Shown piece by piece: positions 26,210-34,510 of a stretch of DNA of 46,372 nucleotides. The notes beneath the pieces were generated by a model. It saw only the letters and a program-made list of their open reading frames with translations, did not search any database and was not told where the DNA came from. A program made the translations under genes and the position numbers. Position 1 is the first letter of the stretch. Each line of letters starts with the position of its first letter. The stretch comes from Ignavibacteriales bacterium UBA6490 (GTDB taxonomy: Bacteria; Bacteroidota; Ignavibacteria; Ignavibacteriales; Ignavibacteriaceae), in the NCBI GenBank assembly GCA_002435365.1, contig DJMM01000008.1, positions 1 to 46,372 on the forward strand. The letters run 5' to 3'.

Positions 26210-27583
26210 TTACTTCAGTAAGGTCATTTTTTTGGATATGACTGTCTTATCAGTCTGAAGAACATAAATGTAATTACCTGACGGAAGATTTGAAGCATCA
26301 AAGTTAAAGTTGTAAGTTCCTGCCTCAAATACTCCTGCTGCAATCAGAGCTACTTCCTCACCGATTGTATTGTAAACCCTGAGCATTACATTAGACTTTT
26401 CCGGAATTCCGAAGGAAATACTGGTAGCCGGGTTGAACGGATTCGGGTAGTTCTGAGCCAGCAGGTATACTTCGGGAGCATACAGGTTATCTATTTCTAT
26501 TTCATTTGAATAGCTATAGTTTCCGTTGAAATCTATCTGTTTCAACCGGTAATAGATTTTCTCAGAATTTAAAGCTGAAATATTATCAGACAGCGAATAG
26601 CTCTGCGGCTGGGTAGTTGTTCCGGCACCATTCTTAAACCCAATTACCACCCACTCCGGATTCTCATTAGTTCTTCTTTCAAGCTCGAATGCCTGATTAT
26701 TAGTTTCAGTTGCGGTGGACCAGTTGATATTAACCATATTTCCCGCCGGCACAGCAGTGAATGAAGTGAATTCAACCGGCACAGTAACCAGATATTTGGC
26801 ATGGCACAAATTCATATTCGCCACAACCCCATTCAGGTCATCGCCTAATGCAATTCCGTACCAGAAATTGACGGAGTCACCGGCTGCTATTGTAACCGGA
26901 GCCTGAGCTGAAACACCCACAGCTCCGTCAGGACCGGCTGTAAGAGGTGGGTCGAAACTGTTTTGAGTCATAGCTGAGTAGAAAAATGCATCATTAGCAA
27001 AACCGGACACCCAGGGGATTATTTTACACGAAACTTGTGCGCCGGAAAATATTTTATAGCCTACCCATTTTACCTTATTTGTGGTTAGAATCTGGGAAGC
27101 TGCATTCCACTGTACTGTTTCTCCTCCATATGCTCCGTCATTTTGGGGAATAAACTCGAAGCCAATTGCTGCGTTTATCGGGGAGGCTTCCCGGTTCTTC
27201 ACGTTAATCTTGGCAAGGATATAAGCCCCGTTTGTCCAGCCGAAAAGACGAATTTTTGCTTCAACGTTTGGCGGGAGAGGAGGATTATTATAGGTATTAT
27301 CAATAGTACTGGTTACCTCGAAATCGCTGAGCTGAGGACTCCCAACCGTAGCTGCATTTACTATTCCCTGCTGATCCTGGTCATAATCAAAAACAGCTGT
27401 TGAACTTACACCTACCAGGATGGAGGTGCGGTCGATCTGGCGGGTGGTCAGGTTATCAGAAAAGATTCTGGTTCTTCCGCCGTTACTTTGAGTAACACCG
27501 ATTGCTCCGGTATAAAAGCTTTGAGTAAAATGGTCAGTCGCAGCAATCAGAAGAATAAAAACGACTATAAAAAGTTTTTTCAT
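26210..27583 (-). CDS. T9SS-sorted secreted protein, paralogue of the next gene
   Basis: The 457-residue protein has a signal peptide (MKKLFIVVFILLIAATDHF). An N-terminal domain of about 250 residues is homologous to that of the adjacent upstream gene (shared pattern SILVG, TxVFDY, then EFEI/V and an NREASPINA/NRESGSIEA element). A Fn3-like domain is at about 275-370 (NWSTATETNNQAFELERR, YYRLKQIDFNGNYSYSNE). The T9SS type A sorting domain starts at NYPNPFNPATS near 378 and ends KKMTLLK. It is secreted and probably surface-attached. The function of the N-terminal domain is unknown. Confidence 0.88.
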   Translation of the reverse strand: MKKLFIVVFILLIAATDHFTQSFYTGAIGVTQSNGGRTRIFSDNLTTRQIDRTSILVGVSSTAVFDYDQDQQGIVNAATVGSPQLSDFEVTSTIDNTYNNPPLPPNVEAKIRLFGWTNGAYILAKINVKNREASPINAAIGFEFIPQNDGAYGGETVQWNAASQILTTNKVKWVGYKIFSGAQVSCKIIPWVSGFANDAFFYSAMTQNSFDPPLTAGPDGAVGVSAQAPVTIAAGDSVNFWYGIALGDDLNGVVANMNLCHAKYLVTVPVEFTSFTAVPAGNMVNINWSTATETNNQAFELERRTNENPEWVVIGFKNGAGTTTQPQSYSLSDNISALNSEKIYYRLKQIDFNGNYSYSNEIEIDNLYAPEVYLLAQNYPNPFNPATSISFGIPEKSNVMLRVYNTIGEEVALIAAGVFEAGTYNFNFDASNLPSGNYIYVLQTDKTVISKKMTLLK

Positions 27584-27599
27584 GTTGAGTCTCCTTTAT

Positions 27600-28727
27600 T
27601 TATTTGAGTAAATTCATTTTTTTAGTTTCAGAGAAACTTCCGCTTGTCAGCTGGTAGAAATAAATTCCGCTGGGAAGATCACCGGCATTGAATGTAACAG
27701 TATGACTTCCTGCCTGCATATTCCCGTGGAGAAGATCGGCAATCTCATTCCCCAGTACATCATAAATCTTTAACGAAACGAAACCGGTCTCTGCAATACT
27801 GAACTGTATGACAGAAGTGGGATTAAACGGGTTGGGATAGTTCTGCTCCAGTACAAAATCCGTGGGAATATCGGCTGATTCCGACTCAACATCGGTTAAC
27901 TCATTGTACTTTTGCTGAGCCTGGTCCATGCTTGCTAACATCGCGGCTTCATTGATACCATAGGCAATTGCAAAATAGACAATTATAGAATCGCTCGGGG
28001 CAATCGTTACAGAATTATATGCGGGTATCAGCCATGGACTATCAACATTGGGATCGTTTGGGTCAGTGATGAACAGAGTATCAACTGAGTTATATGCTAA
28101 CCATTGAGAATATGAAGTGTCTACTCTGAAATCGCCGTTCCAGACACGGGCTTTTAAAGATTTAAAATTATCGGATAAAGACTTGAATCCTACTGATTCT
28201 CCCTTCCTAACAGAAATAATTTTGCTGAGTGACGAATAATTCACTGTATCCCCCCCTATGTATTCGCCTGAAATTTCAGGCACTAACTCGTGACCAAAAA
28301 CAGCCTCAATAGAACCCGACTCCCGGTTAATAACCGTGTATTTAACTATAAAAGAGTTTTGATTCTGCCAGCAGTAAATATTTTGTTTTTCCAGCACATC
28401 GGGGGGAGCTCCGGAGTAGTTATTGCCATAACTGCCGTAAATTTCAAACTCGCCGAATGTCGGATTGGAAAGTAATTCAGTAGAGTCTTCAGGATCAGCA
28501 TCATTATAATAATCAAATACGGTAGTTGGTCCCGTTCCCACCAGGATAGACACCTGGTAAATTTGCCGGATAGTGTCGGGCAGGGTATAGAGTGAAATCT
28601 TACCCCACTTATTTACGAAAATATTAATCTCATCAAGATACAGATCAACCTCACCCTGACCGAATGCTGGTTTGTTGAGGTTCAGGAAAGTTAAAATCAC
28701 TACTCCTGCGAACACAAACCTTTTCAT
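27600..28727 (-). CDS. T9SS-sorted secreted protein, paralogue of the previous gene
   Basis: The 375-residue protein has a signal peptide and the same N-terminal domain as its neighbour (SILVGTGPTTVFDY, FGEFEIYGSYGNNYSGAPP, INRESGSIEAVFGHELVPE). Unlike the neighbour, it lacks the extra Fn3-like domain. The T9SS type A sorting domain begins at NYPNPFNPTSV near 295 and ends KKMNLLK. The two genes are 16 bp apart, so this is a tandem duplication in one transcript. The role may be to bind the substrate of the surrounding peptidases, but this is inference. It follows the YfcC-type permease gene by 48 bp. Confidence 0.87.
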   Translation of the reverse strand: MKRFVFAGVVILTFLNLNKPAFGQGEVDLYLDEINIFVNKWGKISLYTLPDTIRQIYQVSILVGTGPTTVFDYYNDADPEDSTELLSNPTFGEFEIYGSYGNNYSGAPPDVLEKQNIYCWQNQNSFIVKYTVINRESGSIEAVFGHELVPEISGEYIGGDTVNYSSLSKIISVRKGESVGFKSLSDNFKSLKARVWNGDFRVDTSYSQWLAYNSVDTLFITDPNDPNVDSPWLIPAYNSVTIAPSDSIIVYFAIAYGINEAAMLASMDQAQQKYNELTDVESESADIPTDFVLEQNYPNPFNPTSVIQFSIAETGFVSLKIYDVLGNEIADLLHGNMQAGSHTVTFNAGDLPSGIYFYQLTSGSFSETKKMNLLK

Positions 28728-28775
28728 GGCACACCTCTCAAATTAGTGAATGATTAATAATTATTATTTCCAATC

Positions 28776-30176
28776 TCATTGCCAACTTATAAAGTAAGGC
28801 GGAATAAGCAGCAATAAACCTATAATAAGAAAAATTATTTCAAGCGGAAGAATCCATCTTGCCCATTTCTCCCATGGAATATCAGCCAAAGTTAAAACAC
28901 CCATGGTAACAGCGGAAGTAGGAATGATCATATTACTGAAACCATCTCCGAACTGAAAGGCAAGAACAGCAGTCTGTCTGGTTACATTTACTATATCGGA
29001 CAGCGGTGCCATAATGGGCATTGTAAGAACTGCCTGTCCGCTTCCCGATGGAACAAAAAAGTTAATTAAGGTCTGAACCAGGAACATTGCCTGAGAAGAT
29101 ACTATCGGGTGCATTGCGGATATGGGCTGTGAGAGGCTATAAAGCATGGTATCAATTATTTTTCCGTCTTGGGATAAGATCAGGATGCCCCTGGCAAGAG
29201 CAATTACAAGTGCCGTACCAACCAGGTCTTTTGCTCCGGAAATGAATGAATCGGTAATTTCCTTTATTGATAACCTGCCCACTATTCCCACCAGAATACC
29301 AAGTACAAGAAAAACTGCGGAAATCTCTTCTATATACCATCCGAAAGAAAGGACCCCGTAAATAAGTACCAGTATGCCTAAAACAAAAGTTATTAAAACT
29401 AATTTATGATTGGTTGAAATTCCTTTGTGATTTTCAATGTCTGATAGATTAATTTCTTTTCTTTTTTGCTTATCCTGCTCATATGTTAAACTTAACTCAG
29501 GGTTCCTTTTCACTTTGTTAGCATACCTTACAACAAAGAATATTGTCACCGAAGTAATAAACAACCAGCAAATAATTCTATAGACAATTCCGGAAAACAA
29601 TGGCAGCTGCGCAATATTTTGAGCTATTCCCACAGTGAAAGGATTGAGAAATGCTCCGGCAAAACCAGCACCGGCGGCAACGAACGGTATTGCAACACCG
29701 GTTATGGTGTCATAGCCCAGAATTAAGGCCATCGGTACAAAAACCAGGATGAAGGGAATAACTTCCTCGCTCATACCAAATATTGCCCCCGCCAGAGAAA
29801 ACAATATCATCAGTACCGGAATGAGCAAGACTCTTAAAACCCTGGATTTTCCATGTGCTTTAGCAATAGACATAATAGTTGAATCAACTGCTGCAGTTTT
29901 TTTAAATACTCCAAATGCACCGCCAATCAAAAGCACAAAACCAATTATTAACGCAGCATCCACAAATCCTTTTGCAGGTGACATTAAAATATCCGCAATT
30001 CCCTGCGGCTTACTGTCGATAAACCTGAAAGAATCTCCGTCGACCATTTCCTTTCCATTTACAACTATCCTCTCATACTCACCGCCGGGTATAATCCAGG
30101 TTAGAATAGCTGTCACGAACAATAAACTGAACAACAGGAAGTAGGTATTTGGAGATTTTATTTTTCCAAGTTTCAT
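28776..30176 (-). CDS. YfcC-family inner-membrane permease
   Basis: The 466-residue protein has about 12 transmembrane helices and the YfcC-like signatures WIIPGGEYER near the N-terminus, GMSEEVIPF, GFAGAFLNPFTVGIAQ and FFVPSGSGQAVLTMPIMAPLSD. The family belongs to the ion-transporter superfamily near DcuC and arginine/ornithine carriers, and members carry amino acids, short peptides or dicarboxylates. In this context it may import the dipeptides or amino acids released by the peptidases. Its start overlaps the cyanophycinase stop by 4 bp (ATGA), so the two genes are translationally coupled. Confidence 0.88.
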   Translation of the reverse strand: MKLGKIKSPNTYFLLFSLLFVTAILTWIIPGGEYERIVVNGKEMVDGDSFRFIDSKPQGIADILMSPAKGFVDAALIIGFVLLIGGAFGVFKKTAAVDSTIMSIAKAHGKSRVLRVLLIPVLMILFSLAGAIFGMSEEVIPFILVFVPMALILGYDTITGVAIPFVAAGAGFAGAFLNPFTVGIAQNIAQLPLFSGIVYRIICWLFITSVTIFFVVRYANKVKRNPELSLTYEQDKQKRKEINLSDIENHKGISTNHKLVLITFVLGILVLIYGVLSFGWYIEEISAVFLVLGILVGIVGRLSIKEITDSFISGAKDLVGTALVIALARGILILSQDGKIIDTMLYSLSQPISAMHPIVSSQAMFLVQTLINFFVPSGSGQAVLTMPIMAPLSDIVNVTRQTAVLAFQFGDGFSNMIIPTSAVTMGVLTLADIPWEKWARWILPLEIIFLIIGLLLLIPPYFISWQ

Positions 30177-31027
30177 TCTATTACTGAATGTTTGTTAATA
30201 TCATATTTATCCCCTGAAAGCAGAATATCCATCTGCAGATTGCGGACACCAAATTTACCCTCGCCATTCTTCTTTATATCTGAAGTATTAAGCGGATCAA
30301 AGATTACAACCTGATTTTCACCCAGTACCTCAAAGGTGTTATCCGGTTTGATTATTATGCAGGTAGATTCATCAATACCAATCCCGGTTAACTCGGGATT
30401 TTCAAGAACCTTCGAAATAAGCCGGTTAAGCCTTTTTCTCTTTATAAAATGCTGATCTATTATTGCATTTTCAATAAAACCAAATCCTTCAGTATGCTCA
30501 ACATTTCCAGCTTCTATTGTTTTAAAGATATTTGCGGAGTCCCTGTTTTTTAGTTCATTACCGGTTATCATAACCCTGCTCATTACTGCTGCTCCGGCGC
30601 TGGTACCGCTTATTAAACCGCCACCCCGGTATATTTTTTTTATGGTATTAAGAAGTTTGGTGCCTAACAGGTCACGGGTCAGAAAAGCCTGGTCTCCGCC
30701 ACCAAAATAGATTCCTGTTACACCGTCCAGTTTTTTAACAATGGAATCCAGATCGGCCTGATCCCGGGTACAATAAAGATAACTCACATTTGTGCACCCT
30801 GCGCTCATAAACTCATTTACACAATTTTCGCCCGATTCTACCGGATCAGAACTTGCATTGGGAATCACCAGAATTTTTGCATCAGTTCCGCCAGCCAGCT
30901 CAATAATCTTTTGTGTTACATAATCAGGTCTGTTTCCGCCTCCAATTATTACTAAATGACCTTTTTCTTGTGCAGACAGTGAGGTGATGAGGAATATCAG
31001 GAATGCTGCCGTTATAATTTTTTTCAT
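30173..31027 (-). CDS. Exported cyanophycinase-like S51 peptidase
   Basis: Cyanophycinase cleaves the Asp-Arg polymer cyanophycin to beta-Asp-Arg dipeptides. The 284-residue protein has a signal peptide (MKKIITAAFLIFLITSLSAQ), so it would act outside the cytoplasm. The nucleophile is S143 in SGTSAGAAVMS. H193 in the DQHFIKRKRLNRL motif and E220 in GIGIDE match the positions expected in this family. Early motifs LVIIGGG, PNASSDP and IYFGGGDQ also fit. A PepE-like peptidase is less likely because the DQHF and GIDE blocks are cyanophycinase-like. The gene is coupled to the permease gene and lies 9 bp after the M20 peptidase. Real substrates may include other beta-aspartyl or acidic peptides. Confidence 0.87.
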   Translation of the reverse strand: MKKIITAAFLIFLITSLSAQEKGHLVIIGGGNRPDYVTQKIIELAGGTDAKILVIPNASSDPVESGENCVNEFMSAGCTNVSYLYCTRDQADLDSIVKKLDGVTGIYFGGGDQAFLTRDLLGTKLLNTIKKIYRGGGLISGTSAGAAVMSRVMITGNELKNRDSANIFKTIEAGNVEHTEGFGFIENAIIDQHFIKRKRLNRLISKVLENPELTGIGIDESTCIIIKPDNTFEVLGENQVVIFDPLNTSDIKKNGEGKFGVRNLQMDILLSGDKYDINKHSVIE

Positions 31028-31036
31028 TGTATTATT

Positions 31037-32131
31037 TTAGTTTAATTTCAATAATTCCAAAGCTATCTCAGCTGTTTTATTAAGATCCTCAAGTAATATA
31101 AATTCATCATTTGAATGAGGATTTTGTGCTCCGATCCCCAAATTGATTGCCTGGATTCCCATACTATTAAGGGAGTTGGCATCACTTCCGCTTAAAGACG
31201 ATACGGGCTTTGGGTTTAGGCCCACTTTTGTTAATATTTTGTATGTTTCCCTGAATAAATCATCTTCCTCAGTTATTTGGTAAGGCATAAAATCCCAGAT
31301 AGATATGAATTCTGAGGTTGCACCGGGTTTCTTTGCTTCGGTTTCAAAAATCGTTTTTATGTTCTCAATAATATTCAGAACTTTATCAGTGTTAAAAGAT
31401 CTTACCTCACCGCTAATATCTACAAGATCAGGAATGACGTTAACGGCAGAACCACCTTTTATTGTTCCTAAATTAACAGTGGTTTCGGGATCAATTTTGC
31501 CCTGTTTTATCTGACTGATAGCTTTTGCAGCTATTTCGATTGCGTTAATACCTTTTTCCGGGGCAAGTGCCGAATGTGTTGCTTTACCTTTAACTTTGAC
31601 TTCGAACCCCATCGATCCGCAAGCACTATTTATGAATGTTCCGGGTCTGAATGCACTATCGAAGACGAATCCTTTTTTGATTTTACCATTGATCTGAAGA
31701 TTTTTCGAACCCATTAAAGTCGTTTCCTCACAGGTAGTAAACGCAATAGTAAAATCTTTATGATTGATTCTTTCCTTGTGAAGTTTTTCAATTGTGAACA
31801 GCAGTACTGCTATTCCGGCACGATTATCTACACCCAGGACAGTATCTCCCCCTGATGTTATCCTATCTGATTTAATTACAGGCTTAACATCCCTGGTTGT
31901 TCTTGCGGTATCCATATGAGAGAGTAGCAAAATATCGCCGCCGTCCCCTTTGCTACAAATTATATTACCAGAATTACTCTGCGATCTGGCGGCTGAATTA
32001 TCTTCTACTACATTAAGAGAGTATTCAGAAAGGAATTCTCTAATAAAATCAGAGAGTGGTTTTTCCTTACCTGATAATGCTTCTATTTTAGCCGTTTTTA
32101 TAAATAACTCAATCAGCCGATCATTATTCAT
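31037..32131 (-). CDS. M20-family metallopeptidase (PepT-like)
   Basis: The 364-residue cytoplasmic enzyme has M20 di-metal motifs: SHMDTA near 72, GVDNRAG near 100, TCEETTLMGS near 133 and the C-terminal HSNDEF metal-binding His. A dimerisation-domain segment with GKATHSALAPEKGINAIEIAAKAI is visible at about 182-205. PepT-like members cleave N-terminal residues from tripeptides; other M20 enzymes deacylate N-acylamino acids. It is the first gene of the minus-strand cluster, and its ATG is one base from the palindrome at 32133-32148. No clear ribosome-binding site is present. A deacylase role paired with the racemase at 14892 is possible. Confidence 0.87.
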   Translation of the reverse strand: MNNDRLIELFIKTAKIEALSGKEKPLSDFIREFLSEYSLNVVEDNSAARSQSNSGNIICSKGDGGDILLLSHMDTARTTRDVKPVIKSDRITSGGDTVLGVDNRAGIAVLLFTIEKLHKERINHKDFTIAFTTCEETTLMGSKNLQINGKIKKGFVFDSAFRPGTFINSACGSMGFEVKVKGKATHSALAPEKGINAIEIAAKAISQIKQGKIDPETTVNLGTIKGGSAVNVIPDLVDISGEVRSFNTDKVLNIIENIKTIFETEAKKPGATSEFISIWDFMPYQITEEDDLFRETYKILTKVGLNPKPVSSLSGSDANSLNSMGIQAINLGIGAQNPHSNDEFILLEDLNKTAEIALELLKLN

Positions 32132-32132
32132 C

Positions 32133-32148
32133 TGTAATATATATTACA
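32133..32148. promoter_or_regulatory. Candidate RpiR operator: perfect 16-bp palindrome
   Basis: TGTAATATATATTACA is its own reverse complement. It lies at the head of the minus-strand cluster, immediately before the first start codon. The half-sites TGTAAT/ATTACA match those recognised by HexR, an RpiR-family regulator of Gammaproteobacteria. The cluster encodes an RpiR regulator, so a regulatory site is a reasonable inference. Confidence 0.6.
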
Positions 32149-32271
32149 ATTATGAAGAAAATTGAAACATTTATTACATATTAAGAAATAATAAAGTATA
32201 AAGCAAGAAAATTATAGTTAATACTAGCAATCTGTTTATTAATAAATAATCATCGATATTTCTTCTCTAGG

Positions 32272-32306
32272 ATAACAGGGCTGCCGGAGGCTTGAAAACC
32301 CGTTAT
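32272..32306. other. Possible hairpin in the divergent intergenic region
   Basis: ATAAC-A-GGG (32272-32280) can pair with CCCGTTAT (32299-32306) with one bulged base and an 18-nt loop that contains GCCGGAGGC. It lies between the M20 and BatA gene starts. It is not followed by a T-run, and it is only moderately stable. Confidence 0.35.
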
Positions 32307-32396
32307 TCTGAAATTTGCTATAATACTTCATTCTGCACTTTATAATTGCCATTATCTGCGTTATTTTAGCGCTTATAATGGAAGCAATTAAATTAA

Positions 32397-34502
32397 ATGA
32401 CATTTCTTAATCCCGCTGTACTATTTGGTCTGCTTGCAGCCTCGATACCGGTACTTATTCATCTGCTGAACCTCAGGAAACTGAAAAAAATTGATTTCAG
32501 CACTCTCATATTCCTGAAAGAACTGCAGAAGAACAAGATCCGGAAAGTCAGACTTAAACAGTGGCTTCTGCTGGTGATGCGTGTGATAATAATACTCGCC
32601 ATAGTATTCGCATTCGCCCGCCCCGCTCTAAGAGGTACATCGATTGGAGGGACTGCCTCCGCTGCGAAAACTACCGCCGTTTTCATATTGGATGATACTT
32701 TCAGCATGGCGGCAATCGGTAGTCGGGGCTCCTATTTAAACCAGGCAAAGGAGACCATTAAACAACTGGTGTATAAAATGCAGGAAGGGGATGAAGCTGC
32801 ACTTATACTGGTCTCAGAAGGAATTTCCGGTCAGGAATCGGTTACCACTAATCTGGTGGAATTCTTAAAGAGGATTGAACGGGTGGAAGTATCTTTTGCA
32901 AGCGGCTATATTCATGATGCCGTTGCAAAAAGCGCCGGGATCATATCAGCTTCAAAGAATTTTAATAAAGAGATTTATTTGTTAAGCGATTTTCAGCAGA
33001 ACAGGATTGCGGAAGAGGGTAATTTATCAGATTTCTCGGAAGTATTCCATCCGGGAGTTAAGCTGTACGGATTTAATTATTCCGGAAAGGAAATTTATAA
33101 TACCGCTGTTACAGATTTCAGAGTGCAGACCCGCATCTTCGAAAAAAACAAACCGGTTTTGTTTGATGTTACAATCGCAAATTACAGCAGCAGCCCGGTA
33201 AATGACCTGGTGCTTTCGCTTTTCATGAACAGTGAACGCAGCGGACAAAAGAGTGTTGACATCCCTTCCGGTGCAACCGTGACAGTAAATATTGAAGCAA
33301 ATCTGAAAAGAACAGGGTATAATGACTTCTTCTGTGAAATTGAAGATGATGAGATACTGCAGGACAATAAAAGATTTTTAAGTATTTATGTACCTTCTGA
33401 AATTCCGGGCATTATATTTTATGAAAGTAAAGACGATATCAGGTTTATTGACCTGGCTTTAAAAGCTGCGGGTGAAAACAATCCACTTAAAATAAACTCT
33501 GCAAATATTTCACAGATACCATCCTTTAATATGTCATCCGTTAAATTCCTTGTCTTATGTTCGGGTTCAGGAAATGTGAACGGAATTGATAAAATAAAGA
33601 CCTTCGCTGAAAACGGAGGAGGTGTTGTTTTGTTTCCCTCATCTACTTCGACTCTGCAAAATTTTAATAATATATTGGCTGCCTTATCGCTTCCTGAAGC
33701 AGAAGGTATAATCGGAAAAACAGGTGAACCGGCTGCATCAAACCGTTTCAGCGAAATTGATTTCGGACACCCGTTGTTTTCGGATATTTTTGTTAAGGAT
33801 AAGAAAAGAATCGAGAGTCCCGACATATTTTATAATTATAAAATAATCCCCTCAGGAAAGGGGAGAAATATCATTAGTCTGCTTGACGGCTCCTCCTTTT
33901 TGAGCGAATATTCTAAAGGTAAAGGGAGGATTATTGTTTATAGTTCACTCCCATACCCGGGGTGGAATAACCTTCCGCTGAAAGGCATATTTCCTTTATT
34001 AATATATAAAACCGTTCTTTATTTATCTGAACCACAAAAGGAATTTGAAGATCTTTATGCAGGGGGCCTGGCCATAATCAATTTATCCGGCAGGTCTGTT
34101 CCGCACGTAAAAATTGCAGATCCGGACGGGTCATCATCAGCAGTCAATACTTCAGGTGAAAATTTTGTAAATTACCGGAGGACAGCGGAAGCAGGAATTT
34201 ATACGGTAAGCAGCAATGATGATGTCATCGGCAAATTTCAGGTCAATACAGATCCGGCAGAATCGATTATGAAATATATGCCTGCAGATGAGTTCAATGA
34301 ATACCTGGAAAGCATCAGTTTTAAGGGTGATTATGTAAATATTGATCCTGGCGGTGATCCTTCCGGAGAAATTCTTCAGGCCCGTTTTGGATCGGAGCTC
34401 TGGAAAATATTTGCTGTAATTGCCCTGATGTTTGCACTCGTTGAGATGACAGTTGCGCGCAGCATGAAAAAAGATCTGACAGAAATAAACAGGAGCAGTT
34501 AA
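32397..34502 (+). CDS. BatA-type membrane protein with a von Willebrand A-like domain
   Basis: The 701-residue protein begins with the BatA anchor FLNPAVLFGLLAASIPVLIHLL, a first transmembrane helix. A basic loop with the LKKIDFSTLIFLKELQ motif and a second helix at about 57-77 follow. A VWA-like domain starts at VFILDDTFSMAA near 98, and a further amidotransferase-like beta region and a C-terminal helix near 670-690 complete it. BatA-family proteins occur with MoxR ATPases, DUF58, DUF4159 and DUF4175 proteins and are thought to act in the cell envelope. MoxR and DUF58 genes are not in the window. hflX follows after 8 bp. Confidence 0.85.
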   Translation: MTFLNPAVLFGLLAASIPVLIHLLNLRKLKKIDFSTLIFLKELQKNKIRKVRLKQWLLLVMRVIIILAIVFAFARPALRGTSIGGTASAAKTTAVFILDDTFSMAAIGSRGSYLNQAKETIKQLVYKMQEGDEAALILVSEGISGQESVTTNLVEFLKRIERVEVSFASGYIHDAVAKSAGIISASKNFNKEIYLLSDFQQNRIAEEGNLSDFSEVFHPGVKLYGFNYSGKEIYNTAVTDFRVQTRIFEKNKPVLFDVTIANYSSSPVNDLVLSLFMNSERSGQKSVDIPSGATVTVNIEANLKRTGYNDFFCEIEDDEILQDNKRFLSIYVPSEIPGIIFYESKDDIRFIDLALKAAGENNPLKINSANISQIPSFNMSSVKFLVLCSGSGNVNGIDKIKTFAENGGGVVLFPSSTSTLQNFNNILAALSLPEAEGIIGKTGEPAASNRFSEIDFGHPLFSDIFVKDKKRIESPDIFYNYKIIPSGKGRNIISLLDGSSFLSEYSKGKGRIIVYSSLPYPGWNNLPLKGIFPLLIYKTVLYLSEPQKEFEDLYAGGLAIINLSGRSVPHVKIADPDGSSSAVNTSGENFVNYRRTAEAGIYTVSSNDDVIGKFQVNTDPAESIMKYMPADEFNEYLESISFKGDYVNIDPGGDPSGEILQARFGSELWKIFAVIALMFALVEMTVARSMKKDLTEINRSS

Positions 34503-34510
34503 ATTACAAG

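Noticed and set aside
32268..32280. TAGGATAACAGGG, close to the I-SceI recognition site
   Set aside because: It lacks one G and diverges after GGG; no intron or homing endonuclease is present.
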